A stretch of 64,000 nucleotides of DNA. Origin: Paenibacillus algorifonticola. Lineage in GTDB: Bacteria; Bacillota; Bacilli; Paenibacillales; Paenibacillaceae. This document shows, one piece after another, positions 15,930 through 24,055 of this stretch (its first letter is position 1; every line of letters starts with the position of its first letter). The DNA lies in NCBI RefSeq assembly GCF_000971975.1, contig NZ_LAQO01000015.1, positions 124,001 through 188,000 on the forward strand, given 5' to 3'. The notes beneath the pieces were generated by a model. That model worked only from the letters and a program-made list of their open reading frames with translations, was not told where the DNA came from and searched no databases. The position numbers and the translations under genes are program-made.

Positions 15930-17702
15930 GTGGGATATTTCAAAAAAATGGGACTGGATCAGACGAGAGGTCAAATTTTTGTTGGCTTTATTTTGACCAT
16001 GTCGCTTGTCCTGCTGATTACGGTAAGCAGCCTCTATGTGCTGCTGTCCAAGGTGCAGCGGGAAAATGCGGCACTGTATATTGACGAGATTGCGCTGCAA
16101 GCAAGCGGGAGGCTGGAATCGCAGCTTAACGAGGTTAACGTTCTAACGCTGCAGCTGGCAATGGATGACCGGATACAAGAAGCACTCGGCTTGGAGAAGC
16201 AGGGGCATTGGGCGGTCTATGACGAACGAATGAAGCTGAGGAAGCTGCTCATTGAGAAGACGGCTTACTCAGATACGATAAAGGATATTGAGCTTTATAG
16301 CTTGTCTCGAAGCCTCTACCCCATCGTGGAGAAGAGTATTGGAGAGCGGATAGAGGAGCGTTATTTGCAGCAGACGGATGAAATTCATCAGGCCGGAGCG
16401 ATTATATGGATCGGACGCGATCCAGACAATCCGGAATATTTGCTGGCCGTCAGGCAGGTAAAGCTGGAGAAGGAGAAATATGCGAAGGGCGGCTATTTGC
16501 TCATCCGGCTTAAGCCTTCGATTATCGAGCTGGCCACTACGGACAAGGCGAAGGACAAAGGCCGTGTGATGCGGCTTCTTGATGAGAACAATAACAGCAT
16601 GAACGTGGGGGAAGACAGCGGACTGCTCCTGTCTGTCGGCGCGGTTGAAGGAGAGAGCGGCGATTATGTAACGGTAGAGCGGGCCATCCGATCGACAGGC
16701 TGGAAGCTGCAAATTATGATTCCCAAGCAAACGCTGACCGCTGATATTTACTTTTTGCGCGATGTGCTGCTTTGGGCGAGCGTGCTAAGCATTTTCGTAT
16801 TTGGCCTGCTGTCTTATTATTTATCCAAGTTTATTACATCGCCAATCAGAAGCCTGACGCGCATTATTCAGGGCGGCAAGCACGGCAGTCCGCGGGAAAA
16901 CCCCGATCAGTATTTCAACCGCGAGGTTAATCAGCTGAATTTGACGTATAACCAGATGGTTAAGCAAATTAATTATTTGATTAAATCGGTGTACGAGATT
17001 GAAATTGTGAAGAGCAAAAGCGAAATTAAAGCGCTTCATTCACAAATCAATCCGCATTTTTTATTCAACACACTCGATTCGCTCTACTGGGATCATATCC
17101 GCAAAGGAGAGCAGGAGCTGGCGCAGACCGTCATTCAGCTTGCCGACCTGTTCCGGTATACGATTCATTCAAGCACCCAGGACGGATTTGTCACGATCGA
17201 TGAGGAGCTGGAGCAGGTCAAGCGGTATGGCGATATTATGAAAATGCGCTGGCGCGACAGGCTCGCCATTGAAATAGACTGCGAGCAGCGGCTTGGCGGC
17301 GTGCGAATTCCCAAGCTCTCGATTCAGCCGCTGGTTGAAAATGCCATTGTGCATGGCATAGAGCCTATGGAGCATGGCGGCACCATCAAGCTGCGCGTAA
17401 GGGAGGAAGCAGGAGTCATTTCCTTTACGGTGCACGATAACGGCATTGGCATAGAGCCAGATCAGCTGCATCAAATAAGAGAACGCTTACAGAATGATTT
17501 GAGCATTGCTTTTGTAACGGGCAAAAACGGGATCGGCCTGTTCAATGTGTGCAAGCTGATCCAGCTTCACTACGGGAAGCAATACGGCCTAACCATTGAC
17601 AGCGCGCCGGGCGCCGGAACGACGATTGTATTGAAAATTCCGCTAAAGCCCGAGCCGGAGAAGGGAGCTTCTGACGATGAATCACAGCATACTGGTCGTT
17701 GA
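15930..17702 (+). CDS. YesM-type sensor histidine kinase of the xylo-oligosaccharide locus
   Basis: A 590-aa membrane kinase. The GTG at 15930 (MGYFKKMGLDQTRGQ) is preferred because GGAGG lies eight bases upstream; ATG 15879 has no such site. Two membrane helices (about 18-40 and about 280-300) flank an extracellular Cache-like sensor domain. A HAMP segment, the His_kinase motif INPHFLFNTLDSL with the phosphorylated His, and an HATPase domain (LVENAIVHG; DNGIGI; GKNGIGLFNV) follow. It overlaps the response regulator gene by 26 bases, so the two are co-translated. It likely senses oligosaccharide presented by the binding protein and activates the locus. Confidence 0.9.
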   Translation: MGYFKKMGLDQTRGQIFVGFILTMSLVLLITVSSLYVLLSKVQRENAALYIDEIALQASGRLESQLNEVNVLTLQLAMDDRIQEALGLEKQGHWAVYDERMKLRKLLIEKTAYSDTIKDIELYSLSRSLYPIVEKSIGERIEERYLQQTDEIHQAGAIIWIGRDPDNPEYLLAVRQVKLEKEKYAKGGYLLIRLKPSIIELATTDKAKDKGRVMRLLDENNNSMNVGEDSGLLLSVGAVEGESGDYVTVERAIRSTGWKLQIMIPKQTLTADIYFLRDVLLWASVLSIFVFGLLSYYLSKFITSPIRSLTRIIQGGKHGSPRENPDQYFNREVNQLNLTYNQMVKQINYLIKSVYEIEIVKSKSEIKALHSQINPHFLFNTLDSLYWDHIRKGEQELAQTVIQLADLFRYTIHSSTQDGFVTIDEELEQVKRYGDIMKMRWRDRLAIEIDCEQRLGGVRIPKLSIQPLVENAIVHGIEPMEHGGTIKLRVREEAGVISFTVHDNGIGIEPDQLHQIRERLQNDLSIAFVTGKNGIGLFNVCKLIQLHYGKQYGLTIDSAPGAGTTIVLKIPLKPEPEKGASDDESQHTGR

Positions 17703-18447
17703 TGATGAGTACAACTCGCGCATGGGGGTGGCATTCACCCTGGAGCAGTGGGGGGAGGACAAGGTGCAGATCGATATGGCTGACAATGGAAAGCAGGCTA
17801 TTCGGCTGCTTCGGGAGAAGCCATATGATCTGCTCATTACCGATATCCGGATGCCGCTCATGACGGGCATCGAGCTGCTTGAGACGCTGCGCGGCGAGCA
17901 GAATGGCATAAACACGATTTTACTCACCGGCTTTGCGGAATTTGAGTATGCCCAGAAAGGGCTGAAGCTTGGTGCCGTCGATTATTTGCTGAAGCCGATT
18001 CGGCAGGAGCAGCTGATTCGGGCGGTCGGAAAAGTTATTCAGTCCAAGTCGGAGGAAGCGGCAAACGGGCTTTCCTATGGCGTGCCTTCCACCAATGCTT
18101 ATATTCTTAGTGCCGTTAAGTATATCCATGAAAGTATCGGCATGCCTTTGTCGATCAAGGAGGTCGCCCAGCATGTCCATCTGAATCCAAGCTATTTCAG
18201 CGTGTTGTTCAAAGAGGAGACGGGCGTAAGCTTCAGCGATTATGTCATCCGGCTTCGAATGAAACGGGCTAAGGAGCTGCTCTATCATTCTCCGCTTAGC
18301 TTGGACGGTATTTCTGAGCAAATCGGCCTGCAGACGGCGAGCTATTTCATCCGGATTTTCAAAAAATATGAAGGCATTACGCCAAAGCAGTACCGGGAGC
18401 AGCTTAAGATGATGGCAGCCCACGGGAGCCAAGGGTCGCTGTCTTAG
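17677..18447 (+). CDS. Short AraC-type response regulator (receiver plus HTH)
   Basis: A 256-aa regulator. The receiver domain is at about 1-120 with acidic pocket DD at 9-10 and phosphoacceptor Asp56 (LLITDIRMP). An AraC-type double HTH is at about 148-250 (LNPSYFSVLFKEETGVSFSD; IGLQTASYFIRIFKKYEGIT). It lacks the long middle domain of YesN-type regulators, such as the one at 25834, so receiver and DNA-binding domain are almost directly joined. It overlaps the kinase gene and is the last gene of the locus. It probably activates the promoter upstream of 10059, perhaps through the repeated TGTCATT motifs there. Confidence 0.9.
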   Translation: MNHSILVVDDEYNSRMGVAFTLEQWGEDKVQIDMADNGKQAIRLLREKPYDLLITDIRMPLMTGIELLETLRGEQNGINTILLTGFAEFEYAQKGLKLGAVDYLLKPIRQEQLIRAVGKVIQSKSEEAANGLSYGVPSTNAYILSAVKYIHESIGMPLSIKEVAQHVHLNPSYFSVLFKEETGVSFSDYVIRLRMKRAKELLYHSPLSLDGISEQIGLQTASYFIRIFKKYEGITPKQYREQLKMMAAHGSQGSLS

Positions 18448-18464
18448 CTTCTAAAAGCTGCCCG

Positions 18465-18517
18465 AACAGCCCTCTTCCGTCTTAATCCACCTGTCTTAAG
18501 GAGGAAGAGGGCTGCTA
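18465..18517. terminator. Bidirectional terminator between convergent genes
   Basis: AGCCCTCTTCC (18468-18478) pairs with GGAAGAGGGCT (18503-18513). It lies between the plus-strand response regulator stop (18447) and the minus-strand hydrolase stop (18515), serving both. Confidence 0.75.
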
Positions 18518-19369
18518 TTGATTTTCAGCTAAAAAGGCAATCTGCTTACGATCAAATTCGGCAGCGTGCTTGCCTATCCATATCAGGTGGCCCCATGAAT
18601 CCAGAATAAAGGCTTCCGAATGCACAATATGGGCTTTGGCATACTCAGCATGGCTGGGAGCAACGGAACGATCATTTTTGCTGTGCATAATTAGCGTAGG
18701 AGCTTTGATGGAACATAACTCTCTCGTATAATCTTTCTGGGTTTGCTCGAGATCAATAAGAAAGCCTTTATGTGAACGCTGTCTGTTGTTCATTTCGCGA
18801 AATAATTCAATAGCAAGATTATCCAGCCTGGCATACGCCTCAGCTGGTGATAGGGTAGAAAAGGAAGAAAGCAACATCCTAAACATGAGTCGCGGCAGAA
18901 GGTTATTCATCCCAGCTAGTATGAGCCAAGTTCCTTTTTCCACCCCGGGTTTGAAAATCAGCCTTCCCATGCGATAGGCTTTATCGTTTGAAGAGAGCCA
19001 GGGCATGGAGATTGCGCATTGTAAGGTCAGGCTTGCCACTCGTTCAGGAAATTGTGCACAAAAAAGGATACCTGTTGGACCTCCCGCTGAAGCTGCAATA
19101 ACATGTACTTTTGCAATATGCAGGTGATCCAGCAGAGCCAAGTATAGATCACAGGCTTGCTGCAGCTCGGGAATAGGGAAGGTCTGACTATAGCCTGATC
19201 GGGAGGGGGTAATAATGGAATACCCCGAAGCGACAAGGTTCTGGTAGCCGAACTCTTCATAGCAGTTGGAGTGCCCGCCATGAAAAAGCAGCAGCGGCGG
19301 TCCTTCGCCCACAATGGAGTATTCAAGCACATATTCACCTACTTGCATGGTGCTCACTTGGCGATCCAT
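18515..19369 (-). CDS. Alpha/beta-fold hydrolase
   Basis: A 284-aa protein starting at the ATG at 19369 (MDRQVSTMQVGEY), with GGAAGGA about nine bases upstream; the longer open frame to 19447 lacks a ribosome site. The oxyanion-hole motif is FHGGHSN, the nucleophile elbow is AASAGG with Ser, the acid is Asp in HSKNDRSV, and the base is His in SWGHLIW. This is a complete catalytic triad for an esterase- or haloperoxidase-like hydrolase. The substrate cannot be inferred. It is a single gene between convergent and unrelated neighbours. Confidence 0.82.
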   Translation of the reverse strand: MDRQVSTMQVGEYVLEYSIVGEGPPLLLFHGGHSNCYEEFGYQNLVASGYSIITPSRSGYSQTFPIPELQQACDLYLALLDHLHIAKVHVIAASAGGPTGILFCAQFPERVASLTLQCAISMPWLSSNDKAYRMGRLIFKPGVEKGTWLILAGMNNLLPRLMFRMLLSSFSTLSPAEAYARLDNLAIELFREMNNRQRSHKGFLIDLEQTQKDYTRELCSIKAPTLIMHSKNDRSVAPSHAEYAKAHIVHSEAFILDSWGHLIWIGKHAAEFDRKQIAFLAENQ

Positions 19370-19764
19370 GACGTCCCATCCTTCCAATCTGTTGCTACTA
19401 TGTGCTGTCCATATAAAGCGGAATACTGAATTTGTAATCGTGCCCACGGCTTTTTTTTCGCAGCGCAGGAGATCACCTCTTTTATTAAAAATAATTCCCT
19501 GCCCAGCTGTTTTTCATGCTCTAGCCGCCCGGATTCACAGGTTTGACGAAAAAACGTGCTACATCTACTATTCCAGTGGCAGGGCTAACCATGCTTTTAC
19601 AACAGCTTCTACGAGCCTAGAACTGTATAGAAGAGCTTCGGCGGGTACGAACGGAGCAAGCACATAAAATACAATAAGCACATATAAACCGTCTTATATA
19701 ACAGAAAGAGGGTGTCCACGGCCATTAAAGCCGATAGGACACCCTCTTCTTTGCAATCAGGCTA
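19370..19764. other. Intergenic region with only a terminator visible
   Basis: This 395-bp stretch lies upstream of the hydrolase and downstream of the TetR gene. Apart from the hairpin at 19706-19749 I see no gene, repeat or clear promoter. The hydrolase promoter should lie in the part next to 19369. Confidence 0.5.
19706..19749 (-). terminator. Terminator of the TetR regulator gene
   Basis: AGAGGGTGTCC (19707-19717) pairs with GGACACCCTCT (19737-19747), with an inner GGCC...AGCC-type loop. It lies just beyond the minus-strand TetR stop at 19765. Confidence 0.75.
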
Positions 19765-20385
19765 TCAGTTCCCGTCATTCTCCGCCTTTGGCGCTTCTAT
19801 AAACAAAGGCTCAATAAAAGTCACGCTGTATTGCTCGGAAATGAATTCCTTGCTGTAGCCCTGTTCTTTGAAATGAGCCATCAGCTCCGGTGAAAACGAG
19901 GAAATCAGCAGGGAGGCGGCGATGGTCGGCAAAATTTGTGGCCGCAGCTGCCCTGCTGCTGCGGCTTCCTCCAGCAGTTTGCTGACCGTCGCATGCATGA
20001 AGGCATATGGCTCAGCTTGGAACCAGCCCTGAATGTTCTTCTCGTCGGCACAAATAGCGGAAAGAATAGGACGTATATATTCTCGCAGCTCAAGGGCGAA
20101 AAACAGCAGGCTACGTATAAAGGCCGAGAGGCGTCTGACGACGGGCTGCGCGGCATTTTCTATTAATTCCTGCGTCGTAATCGCTTTGAACTGCTCGAAT
20201 TGGGTGTGCAGCACGCACACGCAAAGCGTGCCTTTATTCGGAAAACGCCGATAAAGCGTGCCCTGTCCGATTCCTGCTCCTTTCGCAATCTGATGCATAT
20301 TGACTGCTTCAACGCCATGCTCGTTAAACAGCTGGCGGGCCTTCTCGATAATATCCCGGCCCACCACATCCGTTTCAAAATTCAA
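19765..20385 (-). CDS. TetR/AcrR-family transcriptional repressor, probably of the adjacent drug exporter
   Basis: A 206-aa regulator with an N-terminal HTH at about 10-60 (EAVNMHQIAKGAGIGQGTLYRRFPNKGTL) and a helical ligand-binding C-terminal domain. The start is TTG at 20385, preceded by GAAGG. It lies downstream of the DHA2 exporter on the same strand, separated by two A/T-rich hairpins. The exporter promoter carries two GGACA-nn-TGTCC dyads, likely binding sites of this protein. Drug-inducible derepression, as for QacR-type systems, is inferred. Confidence 0.85.
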   Translation of the reverse strand: MNFETDVVGRDIIEKARQLFNEHGVEAVNMHQIAKGAGIGQGTLYRRFPNKGTLCVCVLHTQFEQFKAITTQELIENAAQPVVRRLSAFIRSLLFFALELREYIRPILSAICADEKNIQGWFQAEPYAFMHATVSKLLEEAAAAGQLRPQILPTIAASLLISSFSPELMAHFKEQGYSKEFISEQYSVTFIEPLFIEAPKAENDGN

Positions 20386-20471
20386 CTAACCTTCACTTCC
20401 TTTAAGCTCACTGTGAGGCTGCTCTGAGGTCGAAACACAAAACTAACTTTCTCAGCATTATGCTTCGACGT

Positions 20472-20555
20472 GGGATTAACAAAAAACCGAAAAAGCCCGT
20501 TTTTTTGTTAATCCCTGGTCGTAAAATAAAACCGAAAAACCCGGTTTTATTTTAC
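20472..20555. terminator. Two tandem A/T-rich hairpins between the exporter and TetR genes
   Basis: Hairpin one (20472-20515) has arms GGGATTAACAAAAAA and TTTTTTGTTAATCCC. Hairpin two (20521-20555) has perfect 14-bp arms GTAAAATAAAACCG and CGGTTTTATTTTAC. Both loops contain CGAAAAAnCCCG. Because the arms carry A- and T-runs, each could terminate in either direction. They lie just after the exporter stop (20559). Confidence 0.6.
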
Positions 20556-20558
20556 TCC

Positions 20559-22022
20559 CTAAGCCGCTCTTTTCTCCTCCACATCAGGTGCTTTGGTGCG
20601 CCGGATGAACAAGCCCAGCCCAAGGGCGATAAAGGCAATAATAAGTCCAACCAGGAACGCGCTGTGCATGCCTGATACGAAGCCTTTGACCTGCTCAAGC
20701 GGGGAGGCCGGATCAGCAGAGCTTTCCAAATATTTTTTTGAGCCGGATGACATAATGCTGATGAATAAGGCGGTGCCGATTGCGCCGGCAACCTGCTGCA
20801 ACGTGTTCATGATCGCTGTGCCATGCGGATACAGCGGGCGGGGCAGCTGATTGAGTGCTGTCGTCTGCGCCGGCATCATCACCATAGAAACGCCGATTAG
20901 CAGCACGATATGGATAAAGATAATATAACCTATACTTGTCAGCTCGTCGATGCCAGTAAACATCCATACCGATGCCGCCGTAATAGCGAGCCCCGGAATG
21001 ACGAGCACCCTTGGCCCAAACTTGTCGAACAGCACGCCGGAAACCGGAGCCATCAAGCCGTTGATTATGCCGCCAGGCAGCAAAATAAGTCCGGCTGCCA
21101 GAGCGGTTTTGCCAAGCGCGTTTTGCAGGAAAAGCGGCAGCAATATCATCGTGGAGAACAGCGTCATCATCATCACCAGCATCAGCAGGGCGACAAGGCT
21201 GAACATCGGATATTTAAAGGCGCGCAAATCCAGCAGCGGCTGGCTCGACATGAGCTGCTTCACAATAAACAGCAGCAAGGCGATTGCGCCGACGACGATA
21301 GACCAAATGACGACTGGACTGTCCCAGCCATCCTCGCCAGCTTTGCTGAAGCCATAAATCAGGCCGCCAAAGCCGATTGATGACAATAAAATCGATAACA
21401 GGTCAACCTTTGGACGAGTGATATCCGAAACATTTTTCAAATAAACCGCCGCAAACAAAATGGAAAAAATGGCGAGCGGAATAACTAAGAAAAACAACCA
21501 GCGCCAGTTGAAGGATTCAATAATCAATCCCGACAGCGTCGGGCCGATAGCGGGCGCGCTCATAATAACGAGGCCGATCATGCCCATAGCGCCGCCACGC
21601 TTTTCCGGCGGGAAGATGACCAAAATCGTATTCATCATGACCGGAAGCATTAACCCGGTGCCAAGCGCCTGAATAACTCGGCCTACAAGCAGCGCAGGAA
21701 AGACGGTTGCCGTGCCGCAGACGATGGTTCCGACAAGAAATAAAATCATCGCCGACAGAAACATTTGCCGGGTCGTAAACCACTGCTGAAGCAGTGCCGT
21801 AATAGGAACCAATATGCCGACTACGAGCATATAAGCGGTCGACAACCATTGAATGGTTGCGTAGCTGATATCAAATTCCTTCATTAAATCGGGGAACGCA
21901 ATATTAAGCAGTGTTTCGTTCAGTATCGCGACAAACGCGCCAATAATAAGTGCCGCTACAATAGGTCCTCTTTTTATTCCACTCAAATCCTTGGGTGCTG
22001 TATCTAGACTTGCTGTGTTCAA
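20559..22022 (-). CDS. DHA2-family (EmrB/QacA-type) multidrug MFS exporter
   Basis: A 487-aa protein with about 14 membrane segments, using the proton gradient to export drugs. The TTG at 22022 (MNTASLDTAPKDL) has GAGGAGG seven bases upstream; the longer frame to 22088 has no site and is rejected. Family motifs include LNETLLNIAFPDL near helix 1, TIQWLSTAYML, GRVIQALGTGLMLP (motif C region) and GPTLSGLIIESFNWRWLF (motif C and loop). The promoter has a TetR-type operator in its spacer, and the TetR gene lies immediately downstream. Confidence 0.92.
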   Translation of the reverse strand: MNTASLDTAPKDLSGIKRGPIVAALIIGAFVAILNETLLNIAFPDLMKEFDISYATIQWLSTAYMLVVGILVPITALLQQWFTTRQMFLSAMILFLVGTIVCGTATVFPALLVGRVIQALGTGLMLPVMMNTILVIFPPEKRGGAMGMIGLVIMSAPAIGPTLSGLIIESFNWRWLFFLVIPLAIFSILFAAVYLKNVSDITRPKVDLLSILLSSIGFGGLIYGFSKAGEDGWDSPVVIWSIVVGAIALLLFIVKQLMSSQPLLDLRAFKYPMFSLVALLMLVMMMTLFSTMILLPLFLQNALGKTALAAGLILLPGGIINGLMAPVSGVLFDKFGPRVLVIPGLAITAASVWMFTGIDELTSIGYIIFIHIVLLIGVSMVMMPAQTTALNQLPRPLYPHGTAIMNTLQQVAGAIGTALFISIMSSGSKKYLESSADPASPLEQVKGFVSGMHSAFLVGLIIAFIALGLGLFIRRTKAPDVEEKRAA

Positions 22023-22124
22023 AATCGTTCCTCCTCTAGGCTTCTGTCTCTCTTTAAAATCAGTATGTCCCCGCTCCCATCGGTTCACTCAGCCTCCGTT
22101 CAGGCAGCGCATGCCGCCCATTAC

Positions 22125-22184
22125 GTGCGGACAGTTGTCCGCACTGCTGAAAACCATTTTATCGGACAATTGTCCGCAAGTCAA
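22125..22184 (-). promoter_or_regulatory. Exporter promoter with two TetR-type palindromic operators
   Basis: On the minus strand TTGACT (22184-22179), a 17-base spacer and TAAAAT (22161-22156) form a good promoter. The perfect 14-bp palindrome CGGACAATTGTCCG (22163-22176) fills the spacer. A second dyad, GTGCGGACA-GT-TGTCCGCAC (22125-22144), lies just past the expected transcription start, with centres 35 bases apart. Binding at either would block RNA polymerase. Confidence 0.85.
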
Positions 22185-22289
22185 CAACGACAATAGTCGT
22201 TTCGTCCCCCCAGCATCATTGATTGCCCCATCCCGTATGGAAGTCGGCATCCTATACAATGAAGCTACAAAAGAAGGGGAGATGAAGGC

Positions 22290-23180
22290 ATGCATAAAAA
22301 TCGAATCGGGGCGTATTTGTTCAGCTTTCCAAGCTTTTTTCTAACCATGGCGCTCGGCATTTATCCGGTTGTATGGGCGCTTCGATATATGTTTTTCGAA
22401 TATCAAGGGTTTGGGACGCCGAAGTTTATCGGACTTGAGAACTTTGCGCGAGTGGGAAGGGATGCCGAATTTTGGCACTCGGTTCTGAATACTTTCATCT
22501 ATGCGGGTGGAAAATTAATAATTACGCTGCCGCTATCGCTCATATTGGCGGTTATATTGAATCGGAAGCTGCGGGGACGCCATGCGTTTCGGGCGATTTT
22601 TTTCCTGCCAACGATTTTCAGCGCCTCTGTTATGTCCATCGTTTTCTATATTGTGTTCAACTCCTACAACGGCATTATTAATCAGTACTTGATGAAGCTG
22701 AATATCGTATCCGCTCCAGTAGACTGGCTGGGCGCTGCACATGCAATGACGACGATCGTCATTATTGCGGTGTGGGGAGCAGTCGGCAACTATATGCTGC
22801 TATTTATCGCGGGTCTTCAGAACATTCCAGAGGATGTGTATGAAGCGGCGTCGCTGGATGGTGTAAACCCGGTGCAGCGGATGTGGTACATTACGATTCC
22901 AATGCTCGGCCCCGTCCTGCAAATGATTATTATGCTGGCGATTACAACTTCGCTTAAAGGCTATGAGAGCATTATGGTATTGACGGAGGGCGGTCCTTTC
23001 GGCAAAACCGAGGTTATGTATTTATACCTGTACAAGCTGTTCTTCCCGCTAACGACGTCAGGCACCTCCGTGCAAAATATCGGCTACGGTAGCGCGGTCG
23101 GCTTCACAACGGCTGTTATCGTCGGTATCGTCACATGGCTGTATTTCTGGATGTCGAAAAAGCTTAATAACGTTTATTAA
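22290..23180 (+). CDS. Uronate-oligosaccharide-type ABC permease, MalF/UgpA type (CUT1)
   Basis: A 296-aa membrane subunit. GGGGAG lies eight bases before the ATG at 22290. The first membrane segment is at about 9-30. The EAA loop is YEAASLDGVNPVQRMWYITIP, and the TEGGPFGKTEV motif near the C-terminus is typical. It opens a run that includes a second permease, a kinase/regulator pair, a binding protein, a heparinase-like lyase, an unknown 802-aa protein and a KdgF-like cupin, so an unsaturated uronate-containing oligosaccharide is the probable cargo. Confidence 0.9.
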   Translation: MHKNRIGAYLFSFPSFFLTMALGIYPVVWALRYMFFEYQGFGTPKFIGLENFARVGRDAEFWHSVLNTFIYAGGKLIITLPLSLILAVILNRKLRGRHAFRAIFFLPTIFSASVMSIVFYIVFNSYNGIINQYLMKLNIVSAPVDWLGAAHAMTTIVIIAVWGAVGNYMLLFIAGLQNIPEDVYEAASLDGVNPVQRMWYITIPMLGPVLQMIIMLAITTSLKGYESIMVLTEGGPFGKTEVMYLYLYKLFFPLTTSGTSVQNIGYGSAVGFTTAVIVGIVTWLYFWMSKKLNNVY

Positions 23181-23195
23181 AAAGGGGGAACGATC

Positions 23196-24032
23196 ATGAC
23201 CATTCGCAAAATACTACTTCGTACGCCAGTATGGCTGCTGCTGCTTGTTACGGGAGCACTGATGCTTTTTCCAATCGTAATCGCGCTATTCGGCTCCTTC
23301 AAGACGAACCTGGAGCTGACGACGGGAGCGACGTTTCTCCCTTCCACATGGCAATTTAAAAACTATTTGCAGGCGTGGAATCAAGCTGATTTCTCCGCTT
23401 ATACCTTCAATAGCTTATATGTAGCCGTGTTCGCTACGGTTGGTACCTTGCTCGTTTCTTCAATGGCGGCCTATGCGGTCGACCGCGTTGCTTTTAGAGG
23501 AAAGAAACTATTTATTTTGCTTCAATCGTTTACGTTGTTTATTTCCATCGGCGCCGTCGTGCTGCGTCCGCAGTTCGATCTAATGGTATCCATTGGTTTG
23601 CAAAAATCATTATGGGGCGTCATAATCATTTTAATTAGCGCGCATGCGACTGCCTTTTTTATGGTAATCGGCTTTTTCCGCGGCATTCCGCGGGAGCTGG
23701 ATGAAGCGGCGCTCATTGACGGCTGTAATTTCTACTCCACCTTCTGGCTCATTATATTGCCGCTCCTTCGTCCGGCGCTGGCAGTCGTATCGCTATTTAC
23801 CTTCCGTAACGCATGGAATGAATATATTTTGCCGCTCGTCTTTTCACTTTCGCGGCCCGATCTTCAGACCTTGCCCGTGGGACTCGCGAATTTGCGCTAC
23901 GGGGCGGGAGCCGCAGTTGAAAACCAGCTGATGCTCGCTGGCGCATGTATTTCCATTTTCCCTCTGCTCATCGTTTATATTTTCGCGAACCGTTCGTTTA
24001 TGCAGGTTACGGTTGGCTCGGTTAAAGGCTAA
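23196..24032 (+). CDS. Uronate-oligosaccharide-type ABC permease, MalG type (CUT1)
   Basis: A 278-aa partner permease; AAGGGGG lies upstream of the ATG and the gap from the previous gene is 15 bases. VIALFGSFKTNLELT at about 28-42, the EAA loop LDEAALIDGCNFYS and the C-terminus GSVKG identify the MalG branch. No ATPase is encoded nearby. Confidence 0.92.
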   Translation: MTIRKILLRTPVWLLLLVTGALMLFPIVIALFGSFKTNLELTTGATFLPSTWQFKNYLQAWNQADFSAYTFNSLYVAVFATVGTLLVSSMAAYAVDRVAFRGKKLFILLQSFTLFISIGAVVLRPQFDLMVSIGLQKSLWGVIIILISAHATAFFMVIGFFRGIPRELDEAALIDGCNFYSTFWLIILPLLRPALAVVSLFTFRNAWNEYILPLVFSLSRPDLQTLPVGLANLRYGAGAAVENQLMLAGACISIFPLLIVYIFANRSFMQVTVGSVKG

Positions 24033-24055
24033 CAAACTCCATATGCATTGAGGCG

